Below, in pieces: positions 46,336 to 55,733 of a stretch of DNA of 64,000 bases. Location: assembly GCA_904830895.1 (NCBI GenBank), contig LR882958.1, positions 5,227,501 to 5,291,500 of the forward strand, written 5' to 3'. Source of the DNA: Planktothrix rubescens CCAP 1459/22. Lineage in GTDB: Bacteria > Cyanobacteriota > Cyanobacteriia > Cyanobacteriales > Microcoleaceae. The first letter of the stretch is position 1, and each line of letters begins with the position of its first letter. Both the position numbers and the translations under genes were made by a program. A model generated the notes under the pieces. The model worked only from the letters and a program-made list of their open reading frames with translations. It was not told where the DNA came from and searched no databases.

Positions 46336-46463
46336 TTTAATAGGGGGAGTAGATGAATAACGGTTCTATCACTTTAAACCAAATAAACACAAATACTATA
46401 GGGTAAGTTGGATTAGAAACCAAGTCATTGAGGAGAGTGATTCTTCCTACAGCGATCCGTCTG

Positions 46464-47327
46464 TTAGTTCGAGGTAGACTCGTCCTCGGATAATCTGCTT
46501 TTATCCGTACTTTCAGATTGCATTTGGAGTAAGGGTTGGTTGGGATTTTTCAGATCAAAATACATCATCTGAGTCCGATCTACCTGTTCGGGGATATTCC
46601 TCATTCGATCAATCACCCGCAACTGTTCCGGGAATTTGGAGGTATAGGCGCCCAAATGAACTGTACCAATTTCCGTCTCCAGAATCAGATTATTTGGATC
46701 TTCCCAATTAATTTGGGAGATTTTCACCGGACTGTGACTGATGGCTTGATAAACTGAAGGCCAGTAAGAATGATACTGGTTGAAGTTGCCAATCACCTTG
46801 AGGGTGGGGAGTTTCTGGGATTTTTCTAATTCCGTATAGTTTTCTAACGGCATCCAGTCCCCGGTAGCATCTAACCATCCGATGGCGTTATTGGCTTCAA
46901 CAGGGGAAGGTGTGGCGGCGGGATGAGCGATCGCTACGGGCTGTCGTTCTCGAATATTCACCGTTAAACTGGGGGGAAATAACTCACGGGTGACATGGGC
47001 AGAGGCAATTTGACCCCGCGATTCCAGACCCGATGCTAACACCTGGGGTTGAATTTTCCACAGAGATTCAGGATAGGATAACGGCAGTAAAGAGCGAACC
47101 ATTTGATCGGACAATAGCTGATTACCTTCGACTTTGACTTGTTCGGGTTGGCGAATCAACCAGATGGGTTGGTTAATCAGCCAAAACATACCCCCAGTCA
47201 AGCTACCCAGTGCTAGGGTTTGCCATAACAGTTGAACTAACTTTAGGCGACGTTGACGTCGTAAATGCTGGCGTTGACGTCGTAATTGATGGGTTGAAAG
47301 AGATTTAATCTGGGTCAGATTGCCCAT
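46464..47327 (-). CDS. ftsQ: FtsQ/DivIB-type division protein
   Basis: 287 residues. A basic cytoplasmic N-terminus (THQLRRQRQHLRRQRRLK) precedes one membrane helix (LLWQTLALGSLTGGMFWLI, about 33-52). The POTRA domain follows: QVKVEGNQLLSDQMVRSLLPLSYPESLWKI, with HVTRELFPPSLTVNIRERQPVAI, then the FtsQ beta region to LRVIDRMRNIPEQVDRTQMMYFDLKNPNQPLLQ. FtsQ links early and late divisome proteins. It stands directly upstream of ftsZ, the usual order. Confidence 0.9.
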   Translation of the reverse strand: MGNLTQIKSLSTHQLRRQRQHLRRQRRLKLVQLLWQTLALGSLTGGMFWLINQPIWLIRQPEQVKVEGNQLLSDQMVRSLLPLSYPESLWKIQPQVLASGLESRGQIASAHVTRELFPPSLTVNIRERQPVAIAHPAATPSPVEANNAIGWLDATGDWMPLENYTELEKSQKLPTLKVIGNFNQYHSYWPSVYQAISHSPVKISQINWEDPNNLILETEIGTVHLGAYTSKFPEQLRVIDRMRNIPEQVDRTQMMYFDLKNPNQPLLQMQSESTDKSRLSEDESTSN

Positions 47328-47541
47328 GGGTAGCGTTGTTTCACCTCACCAATGGTAGCCCCCAACAATTTAGCATATTCTGTATTGGCTTATTTCTAAT
47401 TGCTTTAGGGATTTTGCCCTACTCCCCGGGTTCCCATACCCCCCTGACCCCCGGCCCCCCATCCTGAAACATGACTCCGGTAGCTATACTAATATTTTGA
47501 GAGTCACCCGTTAAATTGATACAGAGGTTAAGAGTCTAATT

Positions 47542-48870
47542 GTGATCGAGCTTAACTTAAGCAGATTTTATAAAGCCTGTAACCCCAGTAAAACTATCGA
47601 CATGGCAAACCCGGAAGATCGAAAGTATTATATCGATTTTTCTTCCGTCCGGGGTAGCGATATTATTCGAGAATTGAGTCGCACCATTACTTTACTGTCC
47701 CATGATGAACCCACCTGTCAATTATTTAGTGGTCATATAGGCTGTGGGAAATCGACTGAATTATTTCGTCTCAAAGATTTATTAGAACATCAAGGATATC
47801 ATGTCGTTTACTTTGAATCCTCTCAAAATCTCGATATGGCGGATGTCGATATCAGTGATGTTTTATTAATGATTGCTCGTCAGGTAAGTGAAAGTTTAGA
47901 AGCGGATCAAATTCGTCTCAAACCCGGATATTTTTCTAACTTATTTACCGAAATTTCCGAGTTGATGCAAACCCCCATCCAACTCGCAGCCGAAGCCGAA
48001 TTATCCGTAGGAATTGCTAGAATTACCGCCAAAACCAAGGATTCTCCCAAATTACGTTCCCAGTTACGACAATATTTAGAACCGCGTACCAGTAATATTT
48101 TAGATGCTATTAATGATGAAATATTAGGACGGGCTAATACTGCGTTACAAGCCAAAGGTAAAAAAGGCATTGTCGTGATTGTCGATAACTTAGATCGAAT
48201 TGATAACTCTCCTAAACCCTGGGGAAGAACTCAACCGGAATATCTATTTGTCGATCGCGGTGAACAACTCAAACGCCTCAATTGTCATGTAGTTTTTACT
48301 ATTCCCTTGACCCTGATGTTTTCTAATGATTATGATCGGCTATCAAGTCGATTTGGAGTCAAACCCAAAGTTTTACCGATGGTTCCAGTCTGCCTGCGTG
48401 ATGGCACAAAAAACCCATCAGGAATGCTAAAATTACAACAAATGGTATTAGCCCGAGCCTTTCCTGATCTCCCTCCCGAAGATCGTTTTCAGTTGATATC
48501 CACTTTATTTGATAGTCCCGAAACCCTAGATCGTTTGTGTTTAATTAGTGGGGGTCATATTCGACGTTTATTAATGTTGATGTACAGTTGTTTACAACAA
48601 GAAGATCCACCATTTACCCGGGCTTGTTTGGATCAAGTGATTCAAGAATATCGAGATGATCTTTTAGGAGCAATTAGTCAGGAAGAATGGGAGTTATTGT
48701 TACGAGTAGTTAAAACACAAAAAGTCACCGGAGAAGATGAATGTCAAACCCTACTCCGCAGTATGTTTGTATTTGAATATCGGGATCAAGATGGTCGTTG
48801 GTTTGGAATTAATCCCGCTTTGACGGAGAGTAATCAATACAAACTATTGGTTAATTCCCTTAATGTTTGA
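47542..48870 (+). CDS. P-loop ATPase paired with the STAND-WD40 protein
   Basis: 442 residues, GTG start at 47542. Walker A is GHIGCGKST (64-72) and Walker B KGIVVIVDNLDRI (about 208-220), with a sensor-like FTIPLTLMFSND. The N-terminus FYKACNPSKTIDM...YYIDFSSVRGSDIIRELSRTI is a recurrent feature of cyanobacterial AAA+/KAP-like ATPases. The C-terminus has a small helical lid and winged-helix-like region. The gene runs 25 bp ahead of the giant STAND protein, so the two form an operon. I infer a role as an upstream switch or partner. Confidence 0.8.
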   Translation: MIELNLSRFYKACNPSKTIDMANPEDRKYYIDFSSVRGSDIIRELSRTITLLSHDEPTCQLFSGHIGCGKSTELFRLKDLLEHQGYHVVYFESSQNLDMADVDISDVLLMIARQVSESLEADQIRLKPGYFSNLFTEISELMQTPIQLAAEAELSVGIARITAKTKDSPKLRSQLRQYLEPRTSNILDAINDEILGRANTALQAKGKKGIVVIVDNLDRIDNSPKPWGRTQPEYLFVDRGEQLKRLNCHVVFTIPLTLMFSNDYDRLSSRFGVKPKVLPMVPVCLRDGTKNPSGMLKLQQMVLARAFPDLPPEDRFQLISTLFDSPETLDRLCLISGGHIRRLLMLMYSCLQQEDPPFTRACLDQVIQEYRDDLLGAISQEEWELLLRVVKTQKVTGEDECQTLLRSMFVFEYRDQDGRWFGINPALTESNQYKLLVNSLNV

Positions 48871-48895
48871 AGTCTTCAAATTTGCTCTGAGATAA

Positions 48896-51800
48896 ATGGA
48901 TAAACTTGTTGACCCCAAAATAGTAGCCTCTGTAAATGAACGAAGTTTGAATCGCTTGTTACGCGCTGTATCCTTGTCCCAAGGTCAGTTTTCCTTAGTG
49001 TTAGTTCGCTGTAATTCCAGTCAACTCAGACAAAAAGTTCTACAAACTGTACAGGTTGATTCAGAAATCAAGATTGAGTCTTTAATTTTATCTCCTCATA
49101 CCAAAACTCTCTATACAACCCTATTAGAAAAGGTTGAGAAAAATTCCCCCTCGGCACTAATGATTTTAGGGTTAGAAACCGTGGAAAATCTGGATATTAT
49201 TCTGAGTTCAACTAATCAGGTTCGGGATGAATTTAGAAAACAATTTAATTTTCCGATTATTATATGGATTACCGATGATATCGTTACGGGTCTAATTCGT
49301 TTAGCCCCTGACTTTAAAAGTTGGGCCGCCGCCACAATTAAATTTGAATTAACCACAACTGAATTATTAGATTACTTAAAATTACAAGCCAATACCCTAT
49401 TTACCCTAGCAGAATTAAAAATCAAAGCCTGGGAACCCAAAACACAACGACCGTTTAAATCGACCGTATCCCGTAGTTTTCCATCTGATTTTGGTATGGG
49501 TTGCAACCGACGGCGGGAATTAGAACTGCATTGGCAGGATTTACAAAATCGAGGTTATGAGTTAGACCCCGCTTTAGAAGCCAGTCGTCAGTTTATTTTC
49601 GGTCAAGATGGCGATGCCCATGACCACATCGAAATTGCCCGCCAACATTATCAACAGAGTTTAGCCCTCCTCCAACACGAGGCGGGTTTACGAGGCTATA
49701 CCGCCCAAGGTGAACTCCCAGGTCAAGTCTCCAGTGTCGATGTGATGACTCCCCCCACTTCGGGCCCCCTTGTGTTTTGTTTAAGAGAACGTCAGGGAAT
49801 TGTATTGTTTCATATTGCTTTAACCTATTGTATTCAAGCAACTCGAAATCCCAACTTAGTTCAGATTTTATTAACAGAAGCCAAACGCTATTTTGAGCAA
49901 AGTCAGCAAATTTTTCAACAAGCTGGACGCCCTGATTTAGTGGCAGGAGTGATTTCCCCTTTAGGTGAAGTATTGCAACGCTTACAATTATGGGAAATGT
50001 TGCAAGAATTAGCCCTGGGGGGCGTAAAAATGCACTTTGTTTATGGCACATCAAGTCAATTAGCTCAAGATTATGTGTTTATGGCGGAAGTGGCTCTAAA
50101 ACGTTCGGAATGGCGTCAGGCTCTGATGTTAGCAAAATTAGCTTTAACTATTTTACCAGAGTCAAAACCAACGGTTAGTCAAGCACAGTGTTTATTATTA
50201 TTAGCCCGATGTTATCAATATCAGGGAGAATGGCAACAAGCAAAGCAGAAATTAGAATTAGCTCTGACCCAAATACAACCCCAATATAATCCTCAGTTAT
50301 ATCTGGATATTTTGGAAGAATTACGCGATATTGACTATCAGCAAGGTCAGTATCGTCAAGCCTTTAGAATTAAGAAAAAACAACGGGAAATTGAGCATCA
50401 ATATGGGTTGCGAGCCTTTATTGGAGCAGCCCAACTGCAACCTCCAAAACAAGCAATTAATCCCTCTAGTAACCAAGGCGAAAATATGGTTACAATTGCG
50501 GAAGAAATGATGGCATCCTGTCGCCAACATGATATTCAGAATTTGCTGCATCGCTTGAGTCGTGATGATCATAAATTAATTATTATTCATGGCCGTTCTG
50601 GGGTCGGTAAAAGTTCTTTAGTGAATGCGGGTTTAGTTCCAGCTTTAAAGAATACGGCAATTAGTGCGCGGGATTGTTTGCCCGTAGTGATTCAATCTTA
50701 TATGGATTGGACTCGGGAATTAGAACAGAGTTTAGCGAGTGCATTATTAAATTGTGCTTCCTTTAAATATCCCGATGAGTCAATCAAAAAACTTTGGTAT
50801 AAAGTGATTGCTCAATCCTCTATTCAAGATTGGAATAATCGCAATCCCAATCAAAGTTATGAAGAAATTCCGGTAGATTGTATTCTAAATTCGTCCTCTT
50901 TTGTGTTGAAACAACTCACCCAAAATGCCGAACAAAATTTACTCACAGTTTTAATTTTTGATCAGTTTGAGGAATTCTTTTTTATCTCCCATTGTCATCA
51001 AGAAAAGCGCAAAATATTTTATGATTTTCTAAAAATTTGCCTGGATTTACCCTTTGTAAAAATAGTTTTCTCTCTGAGGGAAGATTATTTGCATCATCTC
51101 TTAGAATGGGATCATTTATTGAACCTAGATGCCATTAATAATAATATTCTCGATAAAAAAATTCGCTATCATTTGCGCGATTTTACTTTAGCGGAAGCAA
51201 AAACGGTGATTGAGCGTTTAACCCAACGGTCTAAACTCCAATTAGAGCCGGGTTTAATTGATGCTTTAGTAACAGATTTAGCCGACGAACGGCAGGAAGT
51301 TCGTCCAATTGAATTGCAAGTTGTCGGGGCGCAACTTCAGGAAGAAGGAGAACATGGAATTACCACCTTAACGGCCTATAAACAATTAGGAATTAATCCC
51401 AAAACCGAATTAATTAAACATTCCATTGAACAGGTTATTAAAGATTGTGGGAATATCAATGAAGATGCAGCTTGGGAAGTTTTATTTACCCTAACGGATG
51501 AAAAATTTACTCGTCCGATTAAAACTAAAGCGGAATTAATTACGGCGGCGAGGAGAGTTGGGGGAGCAGGGGAGGTAAACTCTTTTTATTACCCAAAACC
51601 CAAAACCCAAAACCCATTACCCATTACCCAAAACCCATTACCCAAAGGAGGAGAGGAAGCGGAGGCTTTTATTGATATCATTTTAGAATCAGGGTTACTA
51701 TTAAGAAGACGGGAAGAACCTGAAGATCGATATCAACTGTTACATGATTATTTAGTTTTGCCAATTCGACAGCGCTACGGACTACAGGAAAAACAGCGCC

Positions 51801-54187
51801 AGCATGATATTAAGCAACGTTTACAGAAAGCTCAATCTGAAAAATCCAAGGCAGAAGCAGCCTTAAAAAAAATGAGTCGAGAGCAACTTTTGCAGCGTAA
51901 TCAACGGTTAAAACAGTTGTTAGGGTTGTCGATAATTGTTGCCCTGTTATTGGGTTTTACCACAAAACTAGCCACCTATCAACAACAACGGGCCGACGAA
52001 CAAAAGCAAATCGCCGATTTAGCCACATTAACTGCTGCTTCCGATGCTTTATTCTTCTCCCAATATAAATTTGATGCTCTCCTCGAAAGTTTAAGGGCGG
52101 CTCGACAATTTCAACGCTTAAAAGCGACGACCCCAGATGGGTCGGAACTCAAAACCATGGAAACTAGAATTGCAGCCACCTTACAACAGGCAGTATATGG
52201 AACAACTGAACGCAACCGTTTAGAAGGACATCAGGATGTAGTTTGGGATGTTTCCTTTAGTCCCGACGGCAATTATATTGTTTCTGGAAGTGTGGATAAA
52301 ACGGTGAAATTGTGGACACCCGATGGTCAACTCCTGCGAACCTTAGTCGGTCATCAGGGAAGTGTCACCAGTGTAAGTTTCAGTCCCGATAGTCAGATGA
52401 TCGCATCGTCTTCTCAAGATGGGACGATTAAACTTTGGCCCGTTACAGCCTTGTCTACTATCAAAGGGCTGGTAACTCCTATTGCTCTCCAAGCCCATCG
52501 CCAGGGTGTTTCCGCAGTGACTTTTTCACCCGATGGCCGTTTGATCGCTTCGGTGTCCGATGATCGTCGATTAAAATTATGGAGTCGAGAGGGGACTTTA
52601 TTGCGAACTGTCTATCGGGCTATGGCTCCTTTAACCTGGGTGGCTTTTAGCCCCGATGGTCAGATTTTAGCGATCGCGGTGGCCGATGGGACGGTAAAAC
52701 TGCTAAAACTAGATGGAACAATACTCCACACCTTGGATCACACTGCTAATCCGAATAAAACGGTTTATAAGGTGAGTTTTTCTCCCAATGGTCAACTAAT
52801 TGCTACGGTGGGACAAGATCAAACGGTGAAATTGTGGACTCCTCAATGTCAACTTTTAAAAACTTTAAAAGCGGATCGTTCTAATATATATGGGGTGAAT
52901 TTTTCTCCTGATAGTAAACTGTTGGCAACTTCTACGGACAATAAAAATATCTATTTATGGACGGTGGATGGAACTCTATTAAAGCAGTGGCAAGGACATG
53001 GGGATAAGGTGACAAATATTCAATTTTCCCCCGACGGCAAGACTTTAGTATCCTCAAGTTATGACAAAACAGTAAAACTTTGGAGTTCAGATTTAATTCC
53101 TCTAAAAACCCTAACGGGGCATCAACATCGGGTCTTAGGGGTGAATTTTAGCCCCAATGGTGAGATGTTTGCCTCGGCGAGTCAGGACAAAACGGTGAAA
53201 CTTTGGAGCCGTACAGGGGCATTATTGACGACCTTAGCGGGGTATAAAGACCGGGTGACGACGGTGAGTTTTAGTACCGATGGAGAATTTTTAGCGACGG
53301 CGGGCTATGACCGGACGGTGAAATTGTGGAAACTGAGTCCTGATTTAGAAAGCTCAGAAAAATCCCAGGGGAGTTTGTTTAAATTGCCTGATCATTTTAG
53401 CCTTTGGGGTGTAGCAAAATTAAAATCAGCTTTGCCCTTAACAAAAAACCGGGTTTCGGTGGAATCTATTCAACTGCTTCAAAGTTGGATTGGTCATGAC
53501 GATAGTATTCTGAATATTACTTTTAGTCCTAATGCTGAACAAATTGCTACGGCGAGTAAGGATAAAACGGTGAAATTGTGGAGTCGCCAGGGTCAATTAT
53601 TGCATACTTTAATCGGACATGATTCTTGGGTTAATAGTGTTACCTTTAGTCCGGGTGGGGAGATGATTGTAACTTCTAGTGATGATGGGACGATTAAACT
53701 TTGGGATGATCAAGGAAAGTTATTAAAGACGATTATGGCTGATCAGGGTTATGTTCTGGGTATCAGTTTTAGTCCCGATGGTAAATTTATTGCTTCTGCT
53801 GGCTATGATAATACGGTTAAACTTTGGGATAGTCGGGGAAACTATCTGAAGACGCTGTTAAAGGGATCTAGTGATAGTGTTACCAGTGTGGTGTTTAGTC
53901 CTGACAGTCAGTTAATTGCTTCGGCCAGTTACGATGGTACGGTGAAGTTATGGAGTCGTGATGACGGCACTTTGCTCAAAACCTTGGTGGGACATCGGGA
54001 TAGTGTAATGGGGATTAGTTTTAGTCCCGATGGTCGGGTTTTGGTTTCTGCTAGTCGGGATCATACTTTAATTATGTGGAATCTGGATTTAGATAATTTG
54101 ATTGATCGCGCTTGTGATTGGGTTTACGATTATTTACGAACTAATCCTAAAGTCCAAACGAGCGATCGCGATCTTTGTAATCAGTAA
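48896..54187 (+). CDS. Giant STAND NTPase with TPRs and 14 WD40 repeats
   Basis: 1763 residues. The N-terminal ~180 residues look like a P-loop-less ATPase-like domain (FSLVLVRCNSSQLRQKVL..., SALMILGLETVENL). About 290-520 are TPR-like helices. The nSTAND NTPase has Walker A GRSGVGKSS (~565) and Walker B VLIFDQFEEFFF (~685). A winged-helix region (~820-980) is followed by a coiled coil and a membrane-like segment (LLGLSIIVALLLGF). From ~1105 there are 14 WD40 blades ending xVKLW, enough for two seven-bladed propellers. Such proteins resemble animal NLRs and are likely stress or phage sensors. Confidence 0.88.
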   Translation: MDKLVDPKIVASVNERSLNRLLRAVSLSQGQFSLVLVRCNSSQLRQKVLQTVQVDSEIKIESLILSPHTKTLYTTLLEKVEKNSPSALMILGLETVENLDIILSSTNQVRDEFRKQFNFPIIIWITDDIVTGLIRLAPDFKSWAAATIKFELTTTELLDYLKLQANTLFTLAELKIKAWEPKTQRPFKSTVSRSFPSDFGMGCNRRRELELHWQDLQNRGYELDPALEASRQFIFGQDGDAHDHIEIARQHYQQSLALLQHEAGLRGYTAQGELPGQVSSVDVMTPPTSGPLVFCLRERQGIVLFHIALTYCIQATRNPNLVQILLTEAKRYFEQSQQIFQQAGRPDLVAGVISPLGEVLQRLQLWEMLQELALGGVKMHFVYGTSSQLAQDYVFMAEVALKRSEWRQALMLAKLALTILPESKPTVSQAQCLLLLARCYQYQGEWQQAKQKLELALTQIQPQYNPQLYLDILEELRDIDYQQGQYRQAFRIKKKQREIEHQYGLRAFIGAAQLQPPKQAINPSSNQGENMVTIAEEMMASCRQHDIQNLLHRLSRDDHKLIIIHGRSGVGKSSLVNAGLVPALKNTAISARDCLPVVIQSYMDWTRELEQSLASALLNCASFKYPDESIKKLWYKVIAQSSIQDWNNRNPNQSYEEIPVDCILNSSSFVLKQLTQNAEQNLLTVLIFDQFEEFFFISHCHQEKRKIFYDFLKICLDLPFVKIVFSLREDYLHHLLEWDHLLNLDAINNNILDKKIRYHLRDFTLAEAKTVIERLTQRSKLQLEPGLIDALVTDLADERQEVRPIELQVVGAQLQEEGEHGITTLTAYKQLGINPKTELIKHSIEQVIKDCGNINEDAAWEVLFTLTDEKFTRPIKTKAELITAARRVGGAGEVNSFYYPKPKTQNPLPITQNPLPKGGEEAEAFIDIILESGLLLRRREEPEDRYQLLHDYLVLPIRQRYGLQEKQRQHDIKQRLQKAQSEKSKAEAALKKMSREQLLQRNQRLKQLLGLSIIVALLLGFTTKLATYQQQRADEQKQIADLATLTAASDALFFSQYKFDALLESLRAARQFQRLKATTPDGSELKTMETRIAATLQQAVYGTTERNRLEGHQDVVWDVSFSPDGNYIVSGSVDKTVKLWTPDGQLLRTLVGHQGSVTSVSFSPDSQMIASSSQDGTIKLWPVTALSTIKGLVTPIALQAHRQGVSAVTFSPDGRLIASVSDDRRLKLWSREGTLLRTVYRAMAPLTWVAFSPDGQILAIAVADGTVKLLKLDGTILHTLDHTANPNKTVYKVSFSPNGQLIATVGQDQTVKLWTPQCQLLKTLKADRSNIYGVNFSPDSKLLATSTDNKNIYLWTVDGTLLKQWQGHGDKVTNIQFSPDGKTLVSSSYDKTVKLWSSDLIPLKTLTGHQHRVLGVNFSPNGEMFASASQDKTVKLWSRTGALLTTLAGYKDRVTTVSFSTDGEFLATAGYDRTVKLWKLSPDLESSEKSQGSLFKLPDHFSLWGVAKLKSALPLTKNRVSVESIQLLQSWIGHDDSILNITFSPNAEQIATASKDKTVKLWSRQGQLLHTLIGHDSWVNSVTFSPGGEMIVTSSDDGTIKLWDDQGKLLKTIMADQGYVLGISFSPDGKFIASAGYDNTVKLWDSRGNYLKTLLKGSSDSVTSVVFSPDSQLIASASYDGTVKLWSRDDGTLLKTLVGHRDSVMGISFSPDGRVLVSASRDHTLIMWNLDLDNLIDRACDWVYDYLRTNPKVQTSDRDLCNQ
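51587..51649 (+). repeat. In-frame CCCAAAA/CCCATTA heptamer run inside the STAND gene
   Basis: Nine seven-base units of CCCAAAA or CCCATTA occur within the coding sequence and translate in frame to a Pro/Asn/Lys/Leu-rich segment (residues ~898-918) between the NTPase and the coiled coil. It has the look of the intergenic repeats at 15486-15524. Confidence 0.85.
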
Positions 54188-54213
54188 ACAGTAATCAGTT
54201 ATCAGCTATTTGA

Positions 54214-54243
54214 CTTGACACAGAGCCAAAAATTAGTGTATTA
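54214..54243 (+). promoter_or_regulatory. Sigma-70-type promoter for the small basic gene
   Basis: TTGACA at 54214-54219 and TATTAT at 54238-54243 are separated by 18 bp, a near-consensus pair. Transcription would begin near 54250, just before the ATG at 54276. Confidence 0.55.
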
Positions 54244-54275
54244 TCTTTAGATAATGTCAAAAAAATATAAAGAAA

Positions 54276-54503
54276 ATGGCACGGTATTTGAAAAGTTGGG
54301 AATCTCCCCGCTCTCAAGGGAGAAATACGAAAGGAAAAGGCGGTTCTGCAAGGGCGCGACAACTGAAAAAACAACGGCAAACCCTGAGAAATAAACTGAA
54401 TCAACAAAGCAACGGGAAGGATAAATCAGATTCCTTCCCGATTTCTTTAAGGGGGTTCTCCTTGAATATTGGGGCAGATTTTTGTATTTACTTGAACGGA
54501 TAA
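54276..54503 (+). CDS. Small basic protein, uncertain
   Basis: 75 residues, very rich in Arg, Lys, Gln and Ser in the first 50 (GRNTKGKGGSARARQLKKQRQ), which suggests nucleic-acid binding. The promoter above it supports transcription, but the ribosome-binding site is weak. Its last ~19 codons overlap the end of the facing MerR gene, and a second 47-codon frame starts at 54254. No family is recognised, so the call stays tentative. Confidence 0.4.
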   Translation: MARYLKSWESPRSQGRNTKGKGGSARARQLKKQRQTLRNKLNQQSNGKDKSDSFPISLRGFSLNIGADFCIYLNG

Positions 54504-54881
54504 AGGATGATCTTGCCAATGGTTGAGTAACTGTTGCAACTCCGTTTTTAAGATTTCCAAGGCTGTGATTTGGTGATTAATCTCCTCAACTTTAAGTGCC
54601 AAATGTTGTTTGACTTCCTCACAGGGAAGTTCGCCGCGATCGCTAACCTTTAAAATATCTCTAATTTCATTTAAACTCAAACCCAAAGATTGAGCACGTC
54701 TAACAAAACCCAAACGATTAATCACCGACGGCTCAAACAGTCGATATCCAGAGTCTGACCGTTCAACAGTAGGTGCTAACAAGCCAATTTCTTCATAATA
54801 ACGAACGGTTTTCACCGACAAGCCACTTTGTTGAGCGACATCACCGATTTTTAATCTTTCATCTGCAATCACCGCATCCAT
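54447..54881 (-). CDS. MerR family transcriptional regulator
   Basis: 144 residues. The N-terminal winged-helix domain reads LKIGDVAQQSGLSVKTVRYYEEIGLLAPTVERSDSGYRLFEPSVINRLGFVRRAQSLGLSLNEIRDIL, typical of heavy-metal-type MerR regulators, followed by the dimer coiled coil (ALKVEEINHQITALEILKTELQQLLNHW). A single Cys in the coiled-coil start (ELPCEEV) and another in the tail (CPNIQGE) could bind metal. No efflux gene is adjacent, so the inducer is unknown. The upstream gene on the same strand is a small membrane protein. Confidence 0.88.
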   Translation of the reverse strand: MDAVIADERLKIGDVAQQSGLSVKTVRYYEEIGLLAPTVERSDSGYRLFEPSVINRLGFVRRAQSLGLSLNEIRDILKVSDRGELPCEEVKQHLALKVEEINHQITALEILKTELQQLLNHWQDHPLSVQVNTKICPNIQGEPP

Positions 54882-54909
54882 TTTTTCGTAATCCTAACTA
54901 TTAATCGAC

Positions 54910-55203
54910 TTAGTAGGAAGATCGTTTTTTATCCGTCAGCTTGGGAAGGGGAGAACGGGCAGAACTTGGGGGAAGGGCATATTCTGGGGCAGTTTCAGCT
55001 TGTTGTAGTTTAGACTTTTGCCACATCCACCACCGCAAAACCAAGATTACCCCAACGCTGGAAAGGCCAAAACTTAATAAGGATACACTGGAACTAACTC
55101 CACCAATCACAGCATCTACGATTCCAACTGTGACCACAAAACTAACAATAGGTTCTCGACGATAGGCAGACCTGAGAACACGGGGCCATAAAGCATTCAT
55201 CAC
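54910..55203 (-). CDS. Small membrane protein, function unknown
   Basis: 97 residues. Two hydrophobic helices (PIVSFVVTVGIVDAVIGGV and LLSFGLSSVGVILVLRWWMW) are followed by a soluble tail rich in Pro and Ser. The start may be the second Met. I think related short proteins occur in cyanobacteria but no role is known. It lies 28 bp upstream of merR in the same direction. Confidence 0.65.
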   Translation of the reverse strand: MMNALWPRVLRSAYRREPIVSFVVTVGIVDAVIGGVSSSVSLLSFGLSSVGVILVLRWWMWQKSKLQQAETAPEYALPPSSARSPLPKLTDKKRSSY

Positions 55204-55501
55204 AATTTTACTCTAAATTTTTAAGGGTTAACTTAAGTACAATCTCTCGGATTGGGAGCCGATAGCATTATCTTATAATCTTCTTCACTTGAAAGTTTAT
55301 CTAATCCTAATTTAACCTAATTTATAGGGATTGACTGGATTTGGGTCATTGGTCATCCGTTGGATGGAGGGCAAACTTAGGATTGTGTTTAGCCTGGATT
55401 TGAGTTAATCACAAAAACGACTGCTGAACTCTTGAAATCCTAAATTACCCCTCACTCCTAAACGGAAGACTGATCACCAATAATCAATCAATTTGGTAAG
55501 A
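55204..55501. other. Gene-free stretch upstream of the small membrane protein gene
   Basis: AT-rich with no supported gene; it should contain the promoter for the leftward small membrane protein/merR pair and the 3' region of the leftward HLIP gene. No hairpin was noted. Confidence 0.4.
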
Positions 55502-55672
55502 TTAACTCAGCCCTAGCCAGGATAATAAACCTTGTCCGCTAAAATATTCAATTGCCAAGGTGATCAAAAAACCAATCATGGCGGCTCGACCATTTAATCG
55601 TTCAGTATATTGATTGAATCCAAATTTGGGTTCGTTGAGGTTGGGGGTTGTCGTAGGTTGTGGTTGGCTCAT
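55502..55672 (-). CDS. High-light-inducible / chlorophyll-binding-like protein (HLIP)
   Basis: 56 residues, ATG at 55672. A proline/threonine-rich N-terminus leads to KFGFNQYTERLNGRAAMIGFLITLAIEYFSGQGLLSWLGL, the single-helix HLIP signature with the chlorophyll-binding E-R-x-N-G-R-A-A-M motif. HLIPs protect photosystems and help chlorophyll biosynthesis under light stress, in the thylakoid membrane. It is divergent from the DUF3611 gene by about 60 bp. Confidence 0.93.
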   Translation of the reverse strand: MSQPQPTTTPNLNEPKFGFNQYTERLNGRAAMIGFLITLAIEYFSGQGLLSWLGLS

Positions 55673-55733
55673 ATTTGAATTCCTAGGATTTTTTCGGCTT
55701 TGATTTTGATTTTAACCCCTGATTGTTTAAAAA

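Noticed and set aside
54195-54519. Two minus-strand frames (70 and 90 codons) downstream of the STAND gene
   Set aside because: They are antisense to the promoter and small basic gene and overlap the merR end; no start signals support them.
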